From positions 49,416 through 113,415 of the forward strand of contig JAFSKR010000043.1 of assembly GCA_017448825.1 (NCBI GenBank): a stretch of 64,000 nucleotides of DNA. Reading direction: 5' to 3'. The translations under genes were made by a program, and so were the position numbers. Below the pieces are notes generated by a model. It saw nothing but the letters and a program-made list of their open reading frames with translations. It had not been told where the DNA came from and ran no database searches. Source of the DNA: Bacteroidaceae bacterium (GTDB taxonomy: Bacteria; Bacteroidota; Bacteroidia; Bacteroidales; Bacteroidaceae). Within the stretch, counting starts at the first letter, position 1. Each line of letters opens with the position of its first letter. Positions 8,601 through 17,150 of the stretch are shown here, in pieces.

Positions 8601-10472
8601 TTAGAGATGGATGTTCACGCCTCCCATGAACGTTGCACGCGGCATGGGGTAGCCGAGATTGATTTCGTAGCGTTGTGCCAGCAGGTTCTCGCCACGCACC
8701 CAAAGCCCCAAGTTCTTGCAAACTGAATAGTTGATTGTGGCGTTGAGCAGGCAGAAGTTCTCTTTCTTCTCGTTGTCACCTACTGTGGTGTAGAGTCCGT
8801 GGATGTACTGCAAGCCAGCGATAATGTTCCACTTGTCTTGGTGGAAGTTCGCGTCAAGGAAGCCTTTGTACTTGGGCGCAGCCACTACAGGATGCTCCAT
8901 GTGTAGCAGTGAGTGATTGGTGCTCACGTTCCAGTGGCTGTCAATACTCCAAGCGGCTTCTACTTCCATGCCGCAGTTTTCTATTTCTCCTGTATTTACA
9001 TTTTTTTTGTTGATGGTCTGAATCATGTTGTCTCCCTTGATGTAGAAGAGGTTGGCACCATAGGTGACTGCCCCGAGGCGATGCCGCCAAGAGAGTTCGT
9101 AGTTCCAGATGCGTTCAGGTTCCAGTTCTTCGTTAGAAGGGGGATAGAGATACATCTCGCGCATGGTGGGGTTGCGGAAGCCTTTGCTTGCCATAGCCTT
9201 GATTTCTCCTGTCTTTATTGGACGGGTGACAATGCCTATCTGTGGAATCCATTCTGTGCCTGTCACGTTATGATGGTCACATCTGATACCAGCATCGGCG
9301 GTGAGCCAACTGAAGAGATCCTGTCGGAAATCGACATAACCCGCTATCTCGTTGCGATATGACTTTCCGCTCTGCTTGTTGGGCGTGTCGAGCGTTTCGC
9401 CTGTTGCTTTCGAGGTGTAGTAAGCGTGGCCATAAATGTGCTGATAATCCATGCCGACTGTTAGGCGGTTTCCTTCAAAAAGTTGTGCACTCTGATACCA
9501 TGACACGCCTGTCAAAGCGTCCTTCGAACGGAAATAGCGTTGTGTGGGTTGTGTTGGGTCTGCTATTCCATCGTCAATCTTGTGGCGTCCGAAGTTTGAA
9601 TAGACACTCAAGGCACCACTGGTACGATTGTAGTGATTCTCCAATGCAGCCGACACCACGCCACGTGTAATCCATTGGTCGGCATCGTAGAGAGGTGCTG
9701 TTGTACTGCCAGGGTAGGAAGAGTTGAAATGTGTGATGTCTGCATCGATGTATGCGTTCCAGTGTGCTGTGAAGTCATACCCCAACTTTGCATAGCCGCC
9801 ATACTGCTCGAAACTCATGCGAGGACGATGGTTGTCTGTACGGTTATATTGCGCTGAGACGGTGCTGCTGAACTTTCCGCTGCGCACCTGATTGGAGGCT
9901 TCTGTCTGGATGGTGCCATAGCTACCGGCTCCAGCCGTGATGTGTGTCATGACCCCATCTTTATGCATCGAACGGGTCACGATGTTCAGCACACCACCCA
10001 TCGCATTGCTGCCATAGAGTACAGATGCTGGGCCACGCAACACCTCCACTCGTTCTGCCATCAGAGTCTGATAGCTGTCGGAGATGGGGTGACCATAGAC
10101 TCCATTATATTGCGGATGTCCGTCGATGAGCACCAGTAATTGTCCTGCTCCACCTGAGATACCACGCATATTGATGCCACCAGCAGCACCTGTTGATACA
10201 CCATACCCCATCATGGAACGGCTGGTGATAAAGAGTCCTGGCACCTGCTGCATCGCTGTGGGCAATACCGAAGGTTGTTGCTGTTCAGTGAGTTTTTCGT
10301 GGTCAATTACCGTCACAGTCATGGGCAGATGTCTCACATCCACTGCATTGCGTGTACCAGTTACGACCACTTCCTGTAAGGCGAGAGAGTCATTTTGGGC
10401 ATGACAAACTATACCCATGCCCATCAGAATGGAGAGCATCGAATACAATCTTTGTATGTACGTTTTCATCAT
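8601..10472 (-). CDS. TonB-dependent receptor, siderophore/cobalamin class
   Basis: This 623-residue outer-membrane receptor has a signal peptide (1-25, ending CHA). A TonB box-like segment follows (LQEVVVTGT), then a plug domain (about 45-155) with LPMTVTVIDHEKL, GGINMRGISGG and the plug-end motifs VEVLRGPASVLYGSNAMGG and LNIVTRS. A 22-strand-type barrel follows, with the ILL/TBDR end pattern ALNP-like NLLAQRYEINLGYPMPRATF and a terminal HL. There is no SusD partner and no N-terminal carboxypeptidase-like domain, so it looks like a small-ligand receptor (metal chelate, haem or cobalamin) rather than a glycan one. The ligand is not predictable. It has its own promoter and may read into thyA. 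Confidence 0.9.
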   Translation of the reverse strand: MMKTYIQRLYSMLSILMGMGIVCHAQNDSLALQEVVVTGTRNAVDVRHLPMTVTVIDHEKLTEQQQPSVLPTAMQQVPGLFITSRSMMGYGVSTGAAGGINMRGISGGAGQLLVLIDGHPQYNGVYGHPISDSYQTLMAERVEVLRGPASVLYGSNAMGGVLNIVTRSMHKDGVMTHITAGAGSYGTIQTEASNQVRSGKFSSTVSAQYNRTDNHRPRMSFEQYGGYAKLGYDFTAHWNAYIDADITHFNSSYPGSTTAPLYDADQWITRGVVSAALENHYNRTSGALSVYSNFGRHKIDDGIADPTQPTQRYFRSKDALTGVSWYQSAQLFEGNRLTVGMDYQHIYGHAYYTSKATGETLDTPNKQSGKSYRNEIAGYVDFRQDLFSWLTADAGIRCDHHNVTGTEWIPQIGIVTRPIKTGEIKAMASKGFRNPTMREMYLYPPSNEELEPERIWNYELSWRHRLGAVTYGANLFYIKGDNMIQTINKKNVNTGEIENCGMEVEAAWSIDSHWNVSTNHSLLHMEHPVVAAPKYKGFLDANFHQDKWNIIAGLQYIHGLYTTVGDNEKKENFCLLNATINYSVCKNLGLWVRGENLLAQRYEINLGYPMPRATFMGGVNIHL

Positions 10473-10519
10473 AATTCGTGTGTTTAGTGTTGCTTTTTTG
10501 TGTGGTCTCTAATTTTTGA

Positions 10520-10527
10520 CAAAGGTA
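10520..10527 (-). promoter_or_regulatory. -7 box of the TonB-dependent receptor
   Basis: The minus strand reads TACCTTTG, about 48 nt upstream of the ATG at 10472. The short leader leaves no room for a cobalamin riboswitch. Confidence 0.65.
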
Positions 10528-10633
10528 CGTATTTATTCTCATATACCTATCTTTTTGTGAGGAAAAAGTAAAAGAAAGGGGACGGAGGGAGAGGGTGAGG
10601 GGGGAGGAATGGGAAGGTGAAGGTGCATCTTGG

Positions 10634-12439
10634 TCATTCTTGCTCTTTGGGGGTGTTGAGTGTGTGAGCAAGTTTGTCGATGTTGAGACTTCGGGCAGAG
10701 GCATCAACGATGTCTTTATAGACCCCACCTTTCTGATAGAGTTCGTCGGGGTTGCCCGATTGTTCTACGCGACCGTCCTTGAGGGCATACACCATATCGG
10801 AGTCGATGATTTGGGAGATGCTGTGGCTGATGATGATGACGGTGCGGTCGCGCTTAATGGCATCGATACTGGCTTTGATTTGTTCGGTGGCGACGGCATC
10901 GAGGCTGGCGGTGGGTTCGTCGAGGAAGATGATGGGCGGATTCTTGAGGAACATACGAGCGATGGCGATGCGCTGCTGCTGTCCGCCAGAGAGGGCGGTG
11001 GCTTGACTCTGGAAGCCTTTGGGCAGACTCATCACTTGGTCATAGATGAAGGCTTTTTTAGCAGCCTCAATTACCTCAGCATCAGTGGCTTCAGGCTTTC
11101 CATAACGGATGTTCTCTTCGATGGTTCCTTCGAAGATGTGGTTTTTCTGGAGCACTAACCCGATGTGGTTGCGGAGGGCTTGGGTGTCGTATTCGCGAAG
11201 GTCTATCCCGTCTAATAGGATTTGTCCGCAATCGGGTTCGTAGAACTTGTCTAACAGATTGACAATGGTGGATTTGCCCGCTCCCGAAAGACCAACTAGG
11301 GCGGTGATGTGTCCGCTACTGATGGTCATGTTGATGTTGTGGAGGGCTTTGGTGCCATTGGGGTAGGTGAAATCGACGTTGCGAATTTCAAACTCGCCTT
11401 TCACAGTAGTGGGGCGATAGGTGCCAGTCGGTTCTGTCTCTTCTTTGGCATCAAGGATGTCGAAGAAGCCTTCGGCATAGATAAGGGCATCGTTGAGGGA
11501 GTCGAAGATGCGTTGTAGTTGGGTGATGGGGGCGGTCACGTTGGCGAATAGCATGACGTGGTACATGATTTTACCGATGGTCATGCCAGGGTATTCTATG
11601 AGCACGAGATAGGCGGTGAGAATGATGATGAGCACGGTGCCGACTTGCTGCACGAGGCTTTTCATGCCGTCGAAGTAGAAAGAGGTCTTGCGCACTTTCA
11701 TCTGATTGTCTGTGAATTGTGTCTGAATGTCCCATTGCTTTTGACTTTCGATGTTCTCGCGGTTAAACGACTTGATGACATTCATGCTTCCGATGATGCC
11801 CACGATGCCGTTGGACTTTAGTTCGCGGAACATGCGCATGTTGGCTCGCCAGCCTTTCAGACGGTGAGCTTGTGCAATGGTAATCCAAATGTAGATGGGC
11901 ACGATGAAGAGGGCTGTGAGGCCAACATAGACGTTAGCCATGAACATGAGCACCAATGCCAGAAAGGCACTGGTGAAAAGGGGAAGCAAGTCGATGAAAA
12001 CGCTCTGCACGGTGGCAGAAAGGCTGCCTACACCTTGGTCGATACGGGTTTGCAGCTTGCCTGTCTCATTGCCAGAACGGGAGAAGAAGGCCATGCGGTA
12101 GCTCAGAATCCTATCCACCACAGCTTGCGAGAGGTCTTTGCTGACGAAGATGCGCATACGTTCGCCGTAGTAGTTTTGGGCATAGCGGATGATGGCGGCG
12201 AGAACTTCCTTGCCCAGCAGGATGGCACTGATAATGGTCAGAATGTTGGCAGCTTTGCTCCACTCGAACCCTTCGGGTACCACCAGTGCATTGATAGCAT
12301 CGACGGTGCGGTCGAGCACCACGGCATTGACCTGTGCGATGAGTGAACCTGCCAAGGTGAGGACAAGTGTTGCCACCACTAACCAACGGTAGGGGCGAAC
12401 GTAGGGCGCAATTTTGCGCATGAGGGTGATAAGATTCAT
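10634..12439 (-). CDS. ABC exporter, fused permease and ATPase
   Basis: This 601-residue half-transporter has a six-helix ABC membrane domain (about 15-310, beginning VRPYRWLVVATLVLTLAGSL). A nucleotide-binding domain follows (about 345-585), with Walker A GLSGAGKST, signature LSGGQQQRIAIARM, Walker B PIIFLDEPTASLD and the H-loop IISHS. It resembles MsbA/LmrA-type exporters of lipids, drugs or peptides and should work as a homodimer in the inner membrane, since no partner half-transporter is adjacent. The ATG at 12439 is about 68 nt downstream of a promoter box. The substrate is unknown. Confidence 0.9.
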   Translation of the reverse strand: MNLITLMRKIAPYVRPYRWLVVATLVLTLAGSLIAQVNAVVLDRTVDAINALVVPEGFEWSKAANILTIISAILLGKEVLAAIIRYAQNYYGERMRIFVSKDLSQAVVDRILSYRMAFFSRSGNETGKLQTRIDQGVGSLSATVQSVFIDLLPLFTSAFLALVLMFMANVYVGLTALFIVPIYIWITIAQAHRLKGWRANMRMFRELKSNGIVGIIGSMNVIKSFNRENIESQKQWDIQTQFTDNQMKVRKTSFYFDGMKSLVQQVGTVLIIILTAYLVLIEYPGMTIGKIMYHVMLFANVTAPITQLQRIFDSLNDALIYAEGFFDILDAKEETEPTGTYRPTTVKGEFEIRNVDFTYPNGTKALHNINMTISSGHITALVGLSGAGKSTIVNLLDKFYEPDCGQILLDGIDLREYDTQALRNHIGLVLQKNHIFEGTIEENIRYGKPEATDAEVIEAAKKAFIYDQVMSLPKGFQSQATALSGGQQQRIAIARMFLKNPPIIFLDEPTASLDAVATEQIKASIDAIKRDRTVIIISHSISQIIDSDMVYALKDGRVEQSGNPDELYQKGGVYKDIVDASARSLNIDKLAHTLNTPKEQE

Positions 12440-12506
12440 AGGATGTAGGTGTTGAATGTTCTGCTAACCCAGGGTTTTCACGTGTGTGAGGCAGAGATTA
12501 GTGGCA

Positions 12507-12514
12507 CAAAGGTA
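12507..12514 (-). promoter_or_regulatory. -7 box of the ABC exporter gene
   Basis: The minus strand reads TACCTTTG. It lies directly beyond the terminator hairpin of the upstream exbD operon, so termination of one operon and initiation of the next are packed into about 50 bp. Confidence 0.65.
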
Positions 12515-12556
12515 CAAAAAAAGAGCGACTTGGAAAAAAGTCGCTCTTCTTTTTTA
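12515..12556 (-). terminator. Intrinsic terminator of the ExbB/ExbD operon
   Basis: A perfect 9-bp stem (AGAGCGACT at 12522-12530 with AGTCGCTCT at 12539-12547) has an 8-nt loop. It is followed on the minus strand by a run of seven T at 12521-12515, and a T-rich stretch on the other side could allow weaker bidirectional action. Confidence 0.85.
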
Positions 12557-12568
12557 TAGAAAAATGTG

Positions 12569-13036
12569 TTAGTCTTGTTTCTTGTTGGCCGAGTAAACAA
12601 TCTTGAGGGCATAAGCCTTACGGAGCACCTGCTTCACGTCGGTGATGATACCCATTGGGGTGTGGTGGTCAACTTTGAGTGAAACGGTGTAGAAAGGCTT
12701 GTCAGACTCTGCAAGTTCTGAACGGTCTTCCATCACGTAGTCATAGATTTCGGGTGCCTCAGCATACTTGTCGTTCAACTGGATACGATGAGCGGAACCA
12801 AACTGGCCTCTCAATGCATCGGTAGGCTGACCAATATAGATGAAGGAAGTACAAGACTTACGAGCCAATTTCTCAAGCTGCGTACCGATTGGCTTCTCGA
12901 ATTTCACCTTCAAAGTCACCTCACGCATGGTGGTTACCATCATGAAGAAGAACAGGATGGTGAAGATCAAGTCGGGGAGAGATGAGGTGTTCATCTCAGG
13001 CATTTCTCTGCCTTCGCCTTTGTTAAATCTGCTCAT
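12569..13036 (-). CDS. exbD: ExbD/TolR-family proton-channel subunit (second copy)
   Basis: ExbD-type proteins form the proton-driven stator with ExbB that energises TonB or Tol systems. The 155-residue protein has the short basic cytoplasmic N terminus, then the hallmark MPEMNTSSLPDLIFTILFFFMMVTT, a single TM helix with the conserved proton-carrying Asp in SLPDLIF. A periplasmic domain follows. Its ATG shares one base with the stop of the preceding exbD paralogue (13036), implying translational coupling. The presence of two different ExbD copies is common in Bacteroidetes. Confidence 0.9.
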   Translation of the reverse strand: MSRFNKGEGREMPEMNTSSLPDLIFTILFFFMMVTTMREVTLKVKFEKPIGTQLEKLARKSCTSFIYIGQPTDALRGQFGSAHRIQLNDKYAEAPEIYDYVMEDRSELAESDKPFYTVSLKVDHHTPMGIITDVKQVLRKAYALKIVYSANKKQD

Positions 13037-13626
13037 TATTGTTGTCCTCCATATTTCTTGGGTTCTGCCTCAGATATCTTCTGTGGATACACTTCACGGA
13101 TAGCTTTCTGCTGGTCATCGGTCAGAAACTCGTACTTGAAGCCAAATTCGGCTTTAGCCAGTTCGTCGCGAAGTTCGTTGTAGGCTGTCACGAGGGCATC
13201 CTGCACTGCAAAGTAAACTCCGTAGTCGGTGCCACGGTCGGTCTGCACTGAGATGACGTGGTTTTCTGTCACCATCATCGTCTTTCCCAAGCCTTTGATT
13301 TTCTTTGGCTTTAGTTCTGGCAGGTTAGGCCTGTTTTCCTCGTTCTTGATAAACTCTTTCGCTCTCTCCTTGATGTCGGCAAGCGAAGCGTAGTCGTCGC
13401 CAATCATCACGTAGTTATCCTTGTTGATACGAATGTTCAGAATATTGCGTTCTTTTATCTTGATTTCGTTGTTCAACTGGTCATCCTCTGGTGGTTTCGG
13501 CAGTGTACGTGCCAAACCTTGGTCGGTGTCCATTGACGTTGTCACAAGGAAGAAGATGAGCAACATGAATGAGATGTCGGCTGTAGAACTGGTGTTCAGT
13601 CCTGGCATTTTTCTTTTCTTTCCCAT
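13036..13626 (-). CDS. exbD: ExbD/TolR-family proton-channel subunit (first copy)
   Basis: This 196-residue paralogue of the following gene begins MGKKRKMPGLNTSSTADISFMLLIFFLVTTSMD. That is the canonical ExbD N terminus with the conserved TM Asp in STADISF. The periplasmic domain is longer (about 45-196) and includes basic and acidic stretches and a Lys-rich tail. It sits 24 nt after the four-helix membrane protein and overlaps the second exbD by one base. Together with ExbB it should use the proton gradient to power outer-membrane transport through TonB (17295-18011). Confidence 0.9.
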   Translation of the reverse strand: MGKKRKMPGLNTSSTADISFMLLIFFLVTTSMDTDQGLARTLPKPPEDDQLNNEIKIKERNILNIRINKDNYVMIGDDYASLADIKERAKEFIKNEENRPNLPELKPKKIKGLGKTMMVTENHVISVQTDRGTDYGVYFAVQDALVTAYNELRDELAKAEFGFKYEFLTDDQQKAIREVYPQKISEAEPKKYGGQQ

Positions 13627-13650
13627 ATTATTTGCTCTGAGTTAAAGGGT

Positions 13651-14163
13651 TTATTTTTTGTTGGTTACCATACTAAAGACAGTCGCAGCGATGGTAACTA
13701 TCGTCAGAATGAGGATAGAAACCATTGACATATCTGTCAGAATGATGTCTGATGGTACGTTCCAGTCTTTACCGTTGATGAGGAGCACCTCATCCTTGCT
13801 GGCGAAACCAACAATAAGACCGATGATGACAGAGACGATGAATGTACCCCATGCGATGACACCAGCCTTGCTGGCCATACCGATATCTTCGTGCTTTGAC
13901 TTGTTGCTGCCATTCATAAAGCCGTAGATGACTGCGCCAATCGTTGCGATAGCTGTCACGGCAATGAGAATGTAAGTCCAGACGATGAGGAGGTCGGTAA
14001 GCTGTGGATCGTTGAAGTTAGGATTTTCCTCGTACTTGTTATCGTAACCAACGAGGAGGAAGAGAGCCATGACCACAATGGTGATGCCAATGAGCACCCA
14101 CAGTGTAATCTTGGAGATTTTCTCCACCTTGTCCTGTGCGCTTATTACTTGTGTATTATCCAT
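13651..14163 (-). CDS. Four-helix membrane protein of the ExbB/ExbD operon, function unknown
   Basis: This 170-residue protein has four predicted TM helices: about 20-38 (ITLWVLIGITIVVMALFLLV), 58-80, 98-120 and 145-165. A short hydrophilic segment (KDEVLLINGKDWNVPS) lies between helices 3 and 4. It has no recognisable domain. It sits between exbB (51 nt upstream) and the first exbD (24 nt downstream), so it may be an accessory subunit of this energy-transduction complex; that is inference from gene order only. Confidence 0.7.
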   Translation of the reverse strand: MDNTQVISAQDKVEKISKITLWVLIGITIVVMALFLLVGYDNKYEENPNFNDPQLTDLLIVWTYILIAVTAIATIGAVIYGFMNGSNKSKHEDIGMASKAGVIAWGTFIVSVIIGLIVGFASKDEVLLINGKDWNVPSDIILTDMSMVSILILTIVTIAATVFSMVTNKK

Positions 14164-14214
14164 TTTGTTTTCTCCTTTTAATTAGTTAGTGACTGATTTT
14201 AATAGTCCCCTAAT

Positions 14215-15036
14215 TTACTTCTTGTTGCTGTACTTTGCAACGATGTCAAGGAGAGAAATGGTGGAGTCTTCCATCTTAGCGGTAAGACCTTCGATTTCAG
14301 CAAGAATGTAGTTGTAGAATACCTGAAGAATGAGGGCAACGACGATACCGAAGATGGTTGTCAAAAGGGCCACCTTCATACCACCTGCAACGACTGTTGG
14401 AGAGATGTCACCTGCAGCCTGGATGTCGTCGAATGCCTGCACCATACCAATCACAGTTCCCAAGAATCCGAGAGATGGAGCCATGCCGATGAAGAGGGTA
14501 ATCCAAGAGCAACCGCTTTCGAGCTTGGAAGCCTGCACTGCACCGTAAGCAACGACTGACTTTTCTACAGCATCAGCACCGTCATTCAGGCGAGTGAGAC
14601 CCTGATAGAAGATGGAAGCGATAGGACCGCGAGTGTCGCGTGCAATAGCCTTTGCACCTTCGAGGTCGTTCTTGTTCAGAAGAGCGTCTTCAACGTCTTC
14701 GATAAGCTTTACAGTGTTCACCTTTGAGAGAGCGAGATAGATGATACGCTCGATACAGAAAGCAAGACCAAGGATAAGAGCCACAGCTACGAGAGCCATG
14801 AAGCCTGCAGAACCTTCAATGAACTTTGTCTTGATTGTCTTGTACATACCAGTCTCAACTGGCTCTGATTCAACAGGCTCTTCGTCCACTACAGGAGCTA
14901 CTGCAGAATCAACGGCTGCAGAATCAACCTGCTCAGTTGCAGCAGAGTCTGCTACTTCGTCCTGAGCTGAAGCGGTCTGTGTCATACCAAATGTAAACAC
15001 ACCCATCAATGCAATGATTGCAAAAATTTTTTTCAT
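14215..15036 (-). CDS. exbB: MotA/TolQ/ExbB proton-channel protein
   Basis: This 273-residue inner-membrane subunit surrounds the ExbD dimer. It carries an N-terminal signal peptide (MKKIFAIIALMGVFTFGMTQTASAQ cut at about 24) and an unusual Asp/Glu/Ala-rich periplasmic segment (about 25-62). Then come the three TM helices of the family: about 76-96, 170-190 (GMAPSLGFLGTVIGMVQAF, the ExbB signature) and 208-235. A C-terminal amphipathic tail ends in YSNKK. It is the first gene of the operon exbB - membrane protein - exbD - exbD, which ends at the terminator at 12515-12556. Confidence 0.93.
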   Translation of the reverse strand: MKKIFAIIALMGVFTFGMTQTASAQDEVADSAATEQVDSAAVDSAVAPVVDEEPVESEPVETGMYKTIKTKFIEGSAGFMALVAVALILGLAFCIERIIYLALSKVNTVKLIEDVEDALLNKNDLEGAKAIARDTRGPIASIFYQGLTRLNDGADAVEKSVVAYGAVQASKLESGCSWITLFIGMAPSLGFLGTVIGMVQAFDDIQAAGDISPTVVAGGMKVALLTTIFGIVVALILQVFYNYILAEIEGLTAKMEDSTISLLDIVAKYSNKK

Positions 15037-15093
15037 TGTGTTGAAAATTTTAAGATTAATAAATTATTTAATTTGTTTACTTTCTATATCGAA

Positions 15094-15110
15094 CGGAGAG
15101 ACAGGGATTG
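15094..15110 (-). repeat. Partial duplicate of the tRNA-Ser 3' end
   Basis: The 17 bases here (CGGAGAGACAGGGATTG) match 15 of 17 bases at the 3' end of the adjacent tRNA-Ser gene (CGGAGAGACGGGGATTC at 15142-15158), 48 bp away in the same orientation. It could be a relic of integration at the tRNA 3' end or of a second tRNA copy. Confidence 0.5.
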
Positions 15111-15141
15111 ATTTCTTATCGATCCGCCTTTCTCATCCTCG

Positions 15142-15229
15142 CGGAGAGACGGGGATTCGAACCCCGGATACGCTTTTGACGTATACACGCTTTCCAGGCG
15201 TGCCTCTTCAGCCACTCGAGCATCTCTCC
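15142..15229 (-). tRNA. tRNA-Ser (anticodon GGA)
   Basis: Read on the minus strand the 88-nt gene has a 7-bp acceptor stem (GGAGAGA with TCTCTCC), discriminator G, and the anticodon loop CTGGAAA giving GGA. The long variable arm is typical of class II tRNAs, and the T-arm is GGGGTTCGAATCCCC. CCA is not encoded. The surrounding intergenic region 15037-15359 holds nothing else recognisable apart from the partial duplicate at 15094. Confidence 0.97.
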
Positions 15230-15359
15230 TCTGTCTGAAATGAGGTTTCTCACCCTCGCATCTCAGTGTATTTTGTCTTATCAAGAGACTCCATACCCCT
15301 AAATCGAGACAAAAATACAGATTTTTTTCTTATCTATAAACGTAAAAAGGCAGAAACTT

Positions 15360-16160
15360 TTAATTTTTATCAAAAAAAGTCACTTTTTTGAAAACTTTTG
15401 ACGCATTTTCTGTTGTTTGATGTGCAATCGTGTCAAAATCGGTGTCAAAAACTTCTGCTAACTGTTCGGCTACAGATTTTATGTATGCACTTTCGTTTCT
15501 TTTGCCTCGGTTGGGCACAGGTGCCATGTAGGGTGAGTCAGTTTCGAGGACGATTCGTGACAATGGAATGCTGTGCTTGACGACCTCTCGGAGCGTTGAC
15601 TTCTTGAAGGTGAGCACACCGCCAATGCCCAGCATGAAGTTGGGGAAAGTGAGCAGGTCATGAGCTTCTCTGTCAGTGCCAGTGAAGCAGTGGAACACAC
15701 CGCTCAAATTGCTGTCTCGGTGACGCTCCATCAACTCCATCAGTTCGGAGTGGGCGTTGCGGGAATGTATCATGAGGGGCAAATCATACTTTTCAGCCCA
15801 CAGGATCTGATGCTCGAACACTTCCAACTGTTCTTGTTTGTGGGTGTCGTCCCAGTAGAAGTCGAGTCCCACTTCACCGATGGCGATGATGGGGGTAGAG
15901 GAGGGGGAGGTGATGATGTGCTCCAGTTCGTCGAGGGTATGGTGGTAGTCTTCATCCATGATGTTCTCGGGGTGAAGTCCCACCATCGGGTGGAGGTAGT
16001 GAGGGTGAGCGTTGCAGACTTCGAGCAGATGAGGAGTGTCTTTTCGACAGATGCCTGGCACGAAGATTTTTTTCACGCCTGCATCCTTTGCCCGTTGAAT
16101 GACCGCTTCTAAATCGTCAGCAAACTCTGGTCCGTCAATATGTGCGTGCGTATCAACCAT
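15360..16160 (-). CDS. tatD: TatD-family metal-dependent hydrolase
   Basis: TatD proteins are TIM-barrel metal-dependent DNases/hydrolases linked to DNA repair and RNA quality control. Starting at the Met at 16160 the protein is 266 residues, in line with the family. It begins MVDTHAHID (HxH metal ligands). It then shows AIGEVGLDFYWD (catalytic Glu), LPLMIHSRNA (His), GVFHCFTG (His) and VLETDSPYMAP (Asp). The start is placed at 16160 because the family begins there and it lies 1 nt after the preceding prenyl synthase stop; the frame could start 13 codons earlier inside that gene. Confidence 0.93.
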   Translation of the reverse strand: MVDTHAHIDGPEFADDLEAVIQRAKDAGVKKIFVPGICRKDTPHLLEVCNAHPHYLHPMVGLHPENIMDEDYHHTLDELEHIITSPSSTPIIAIGEVGLDFYWDDTHKQEQLEVFEHQILWAEKYDLPLMIHSRNAHSELMELMERHRDSNLSGVFHCFTGTDREAHDLLTFPNFMLGIGGVLTFKKSTLREVVKHSIPLSRIVLETDSPYMAPVPNRGKRNESAYIKSVAEQLAEVFDTDFDTIAHQTTENASKVFKKVTFFDKN

Positions 16161-16161
16161 C

Positions 16162-17130
16162 TTAGTATTTCCTGTCAAGCAATTTGTTGGCAAAGGCATA
16201 TAATTCCGCCTTTTTCTCTTCTGCCACTTTCACTTTGTCAAGACTTTGAAGTGAATCGGCAAAGAGTGCCTCGATTTTCTGTTGTGCCAGCCGGTCGATA
16301 CCTATTATATTATATATATGTGTAATAGCTGCAATTTTCAGGTTGGGGTCTCCATCGGTTGTTGCAATCCATCGGTCGAGTTCAGCCTTCTGCTCTGTGT
16401 TGGCCAGTTGCAGGGCGTTGATGAGCATGAAGGTCTTCTTGTTGTCAACGATGTCGCCACCCAGTTTCTTCTTGAAGGTCTTGGGGTCTCCATACACGTC
16501 GAGCCAATCGTCTTGCAGTTGGAAGGCAAGCCCCATCTTCTCACCAAAGGTGTACAGATGGGCAACATCCTCACGGTCGGCACCACCTAACAATGCCCCG
16601 ATTTTCAAGGCATATCCCAGCAGCAGGGAGGTCTTCAAGCGAATCATCTCCATGTATTCTGCTTCGGTTACGTCGTTGCGAGTTTCGAAGTCAATGTCGT
16701 ATTGCTGCCCCTCACACACTCCGAGGGTGGCGTCAATGAAGGCTGTCCATGCTTCTTCATTCTGAATGCCTTTGTTGAACAGCTGGTACGCCATGATGAG
16801 CATGGTGTCTCCGGACAGAATGGCGGTGTTTTCGTTCCACTTTTTGTGTACTGTCGGGTTGCCACGTCTCATGTCGCTCTTGTCCATCAGGTCATCATGC
16901 AGTAGGGTGAAGTTGTGATATGTTTCCAGTGCCAGTGCGTTGTTGATGATGGAGTCCACATCGTTTTTGTAGAGGTTGTAGCCCATCATCATCAGCAGGG
17001 GGCGTATACGTTTTCCACCGATGGAGAGAATGTATTGAATGGGGACATAAAGATTCTTGGGCGCAGTGTTGTACTGAATTTTCTCGATTGCGGTGTTGAT
17101 CTTTTTTGTGAGTTCTGCTATCGTGTACAT
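16162..17130 (-). CDS. Polyprenyl diphosphate synthase
   Basis: This trans-prenyltransferase condenses isopentenyl diphosphate onto allylic diphosphates for quinone or lipid-carrier biosynthesis. The 322-residue protein has both aspartate-rich motifs: LLHDDLMDKSDMRRG (DDxxD with the following Arg pair) and FQLQDDWLDVYGD. It also has the substrate-binding GGKRIRPLLM, and PTVHKKW. Length and motif spacing fit farnesyl/geranylgeranyl to octaprenyl synthases; product chain length cannot be judged safely. It is followed after 1 nt by tatD. The upstream DNA is AT-rich (TATATATAATATATT) and contains the palindromic element at 17151-17269. Confidence 0.92.
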   Translation of the reverse strand: MYTIAELTKKINTAIEKIQYNTAPKNLYVPIQYILSIGGKRIRPLLMMMGYNLYKNDVDSIINNALALETYHNFTLLHDDLMDKSDMRRGNPTVHKKWNENTAILSGDTMLIMAYQLFNKGIQNEEAWTAFIDATLGVCEGQQYDIDFETRNDVTEAEYMEMIRLKTSLLLGYALKIGALLGGADREDVAHLYTFGEKMGLAFQLQDDWLDVYGDPKTFKKKLGGDIVDNKKTFMLINALQLANTEQKAELDRWIATTDGDPNLKIAAITHIYNIIGIDRLAQQKIEALFADSLQSLDKVKVAEEKKAELYAFANKLLDRKY

Positions 17131-17150
17131 AATATATTATATATAAAGAT

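Noticed and set aside
10473-10530. Cobalamin riboswitch before the TonB-dependent receptor
   Set aside because: The predicted leader is about 40 nt, far too short, and no B12-box-like sequence was seen.
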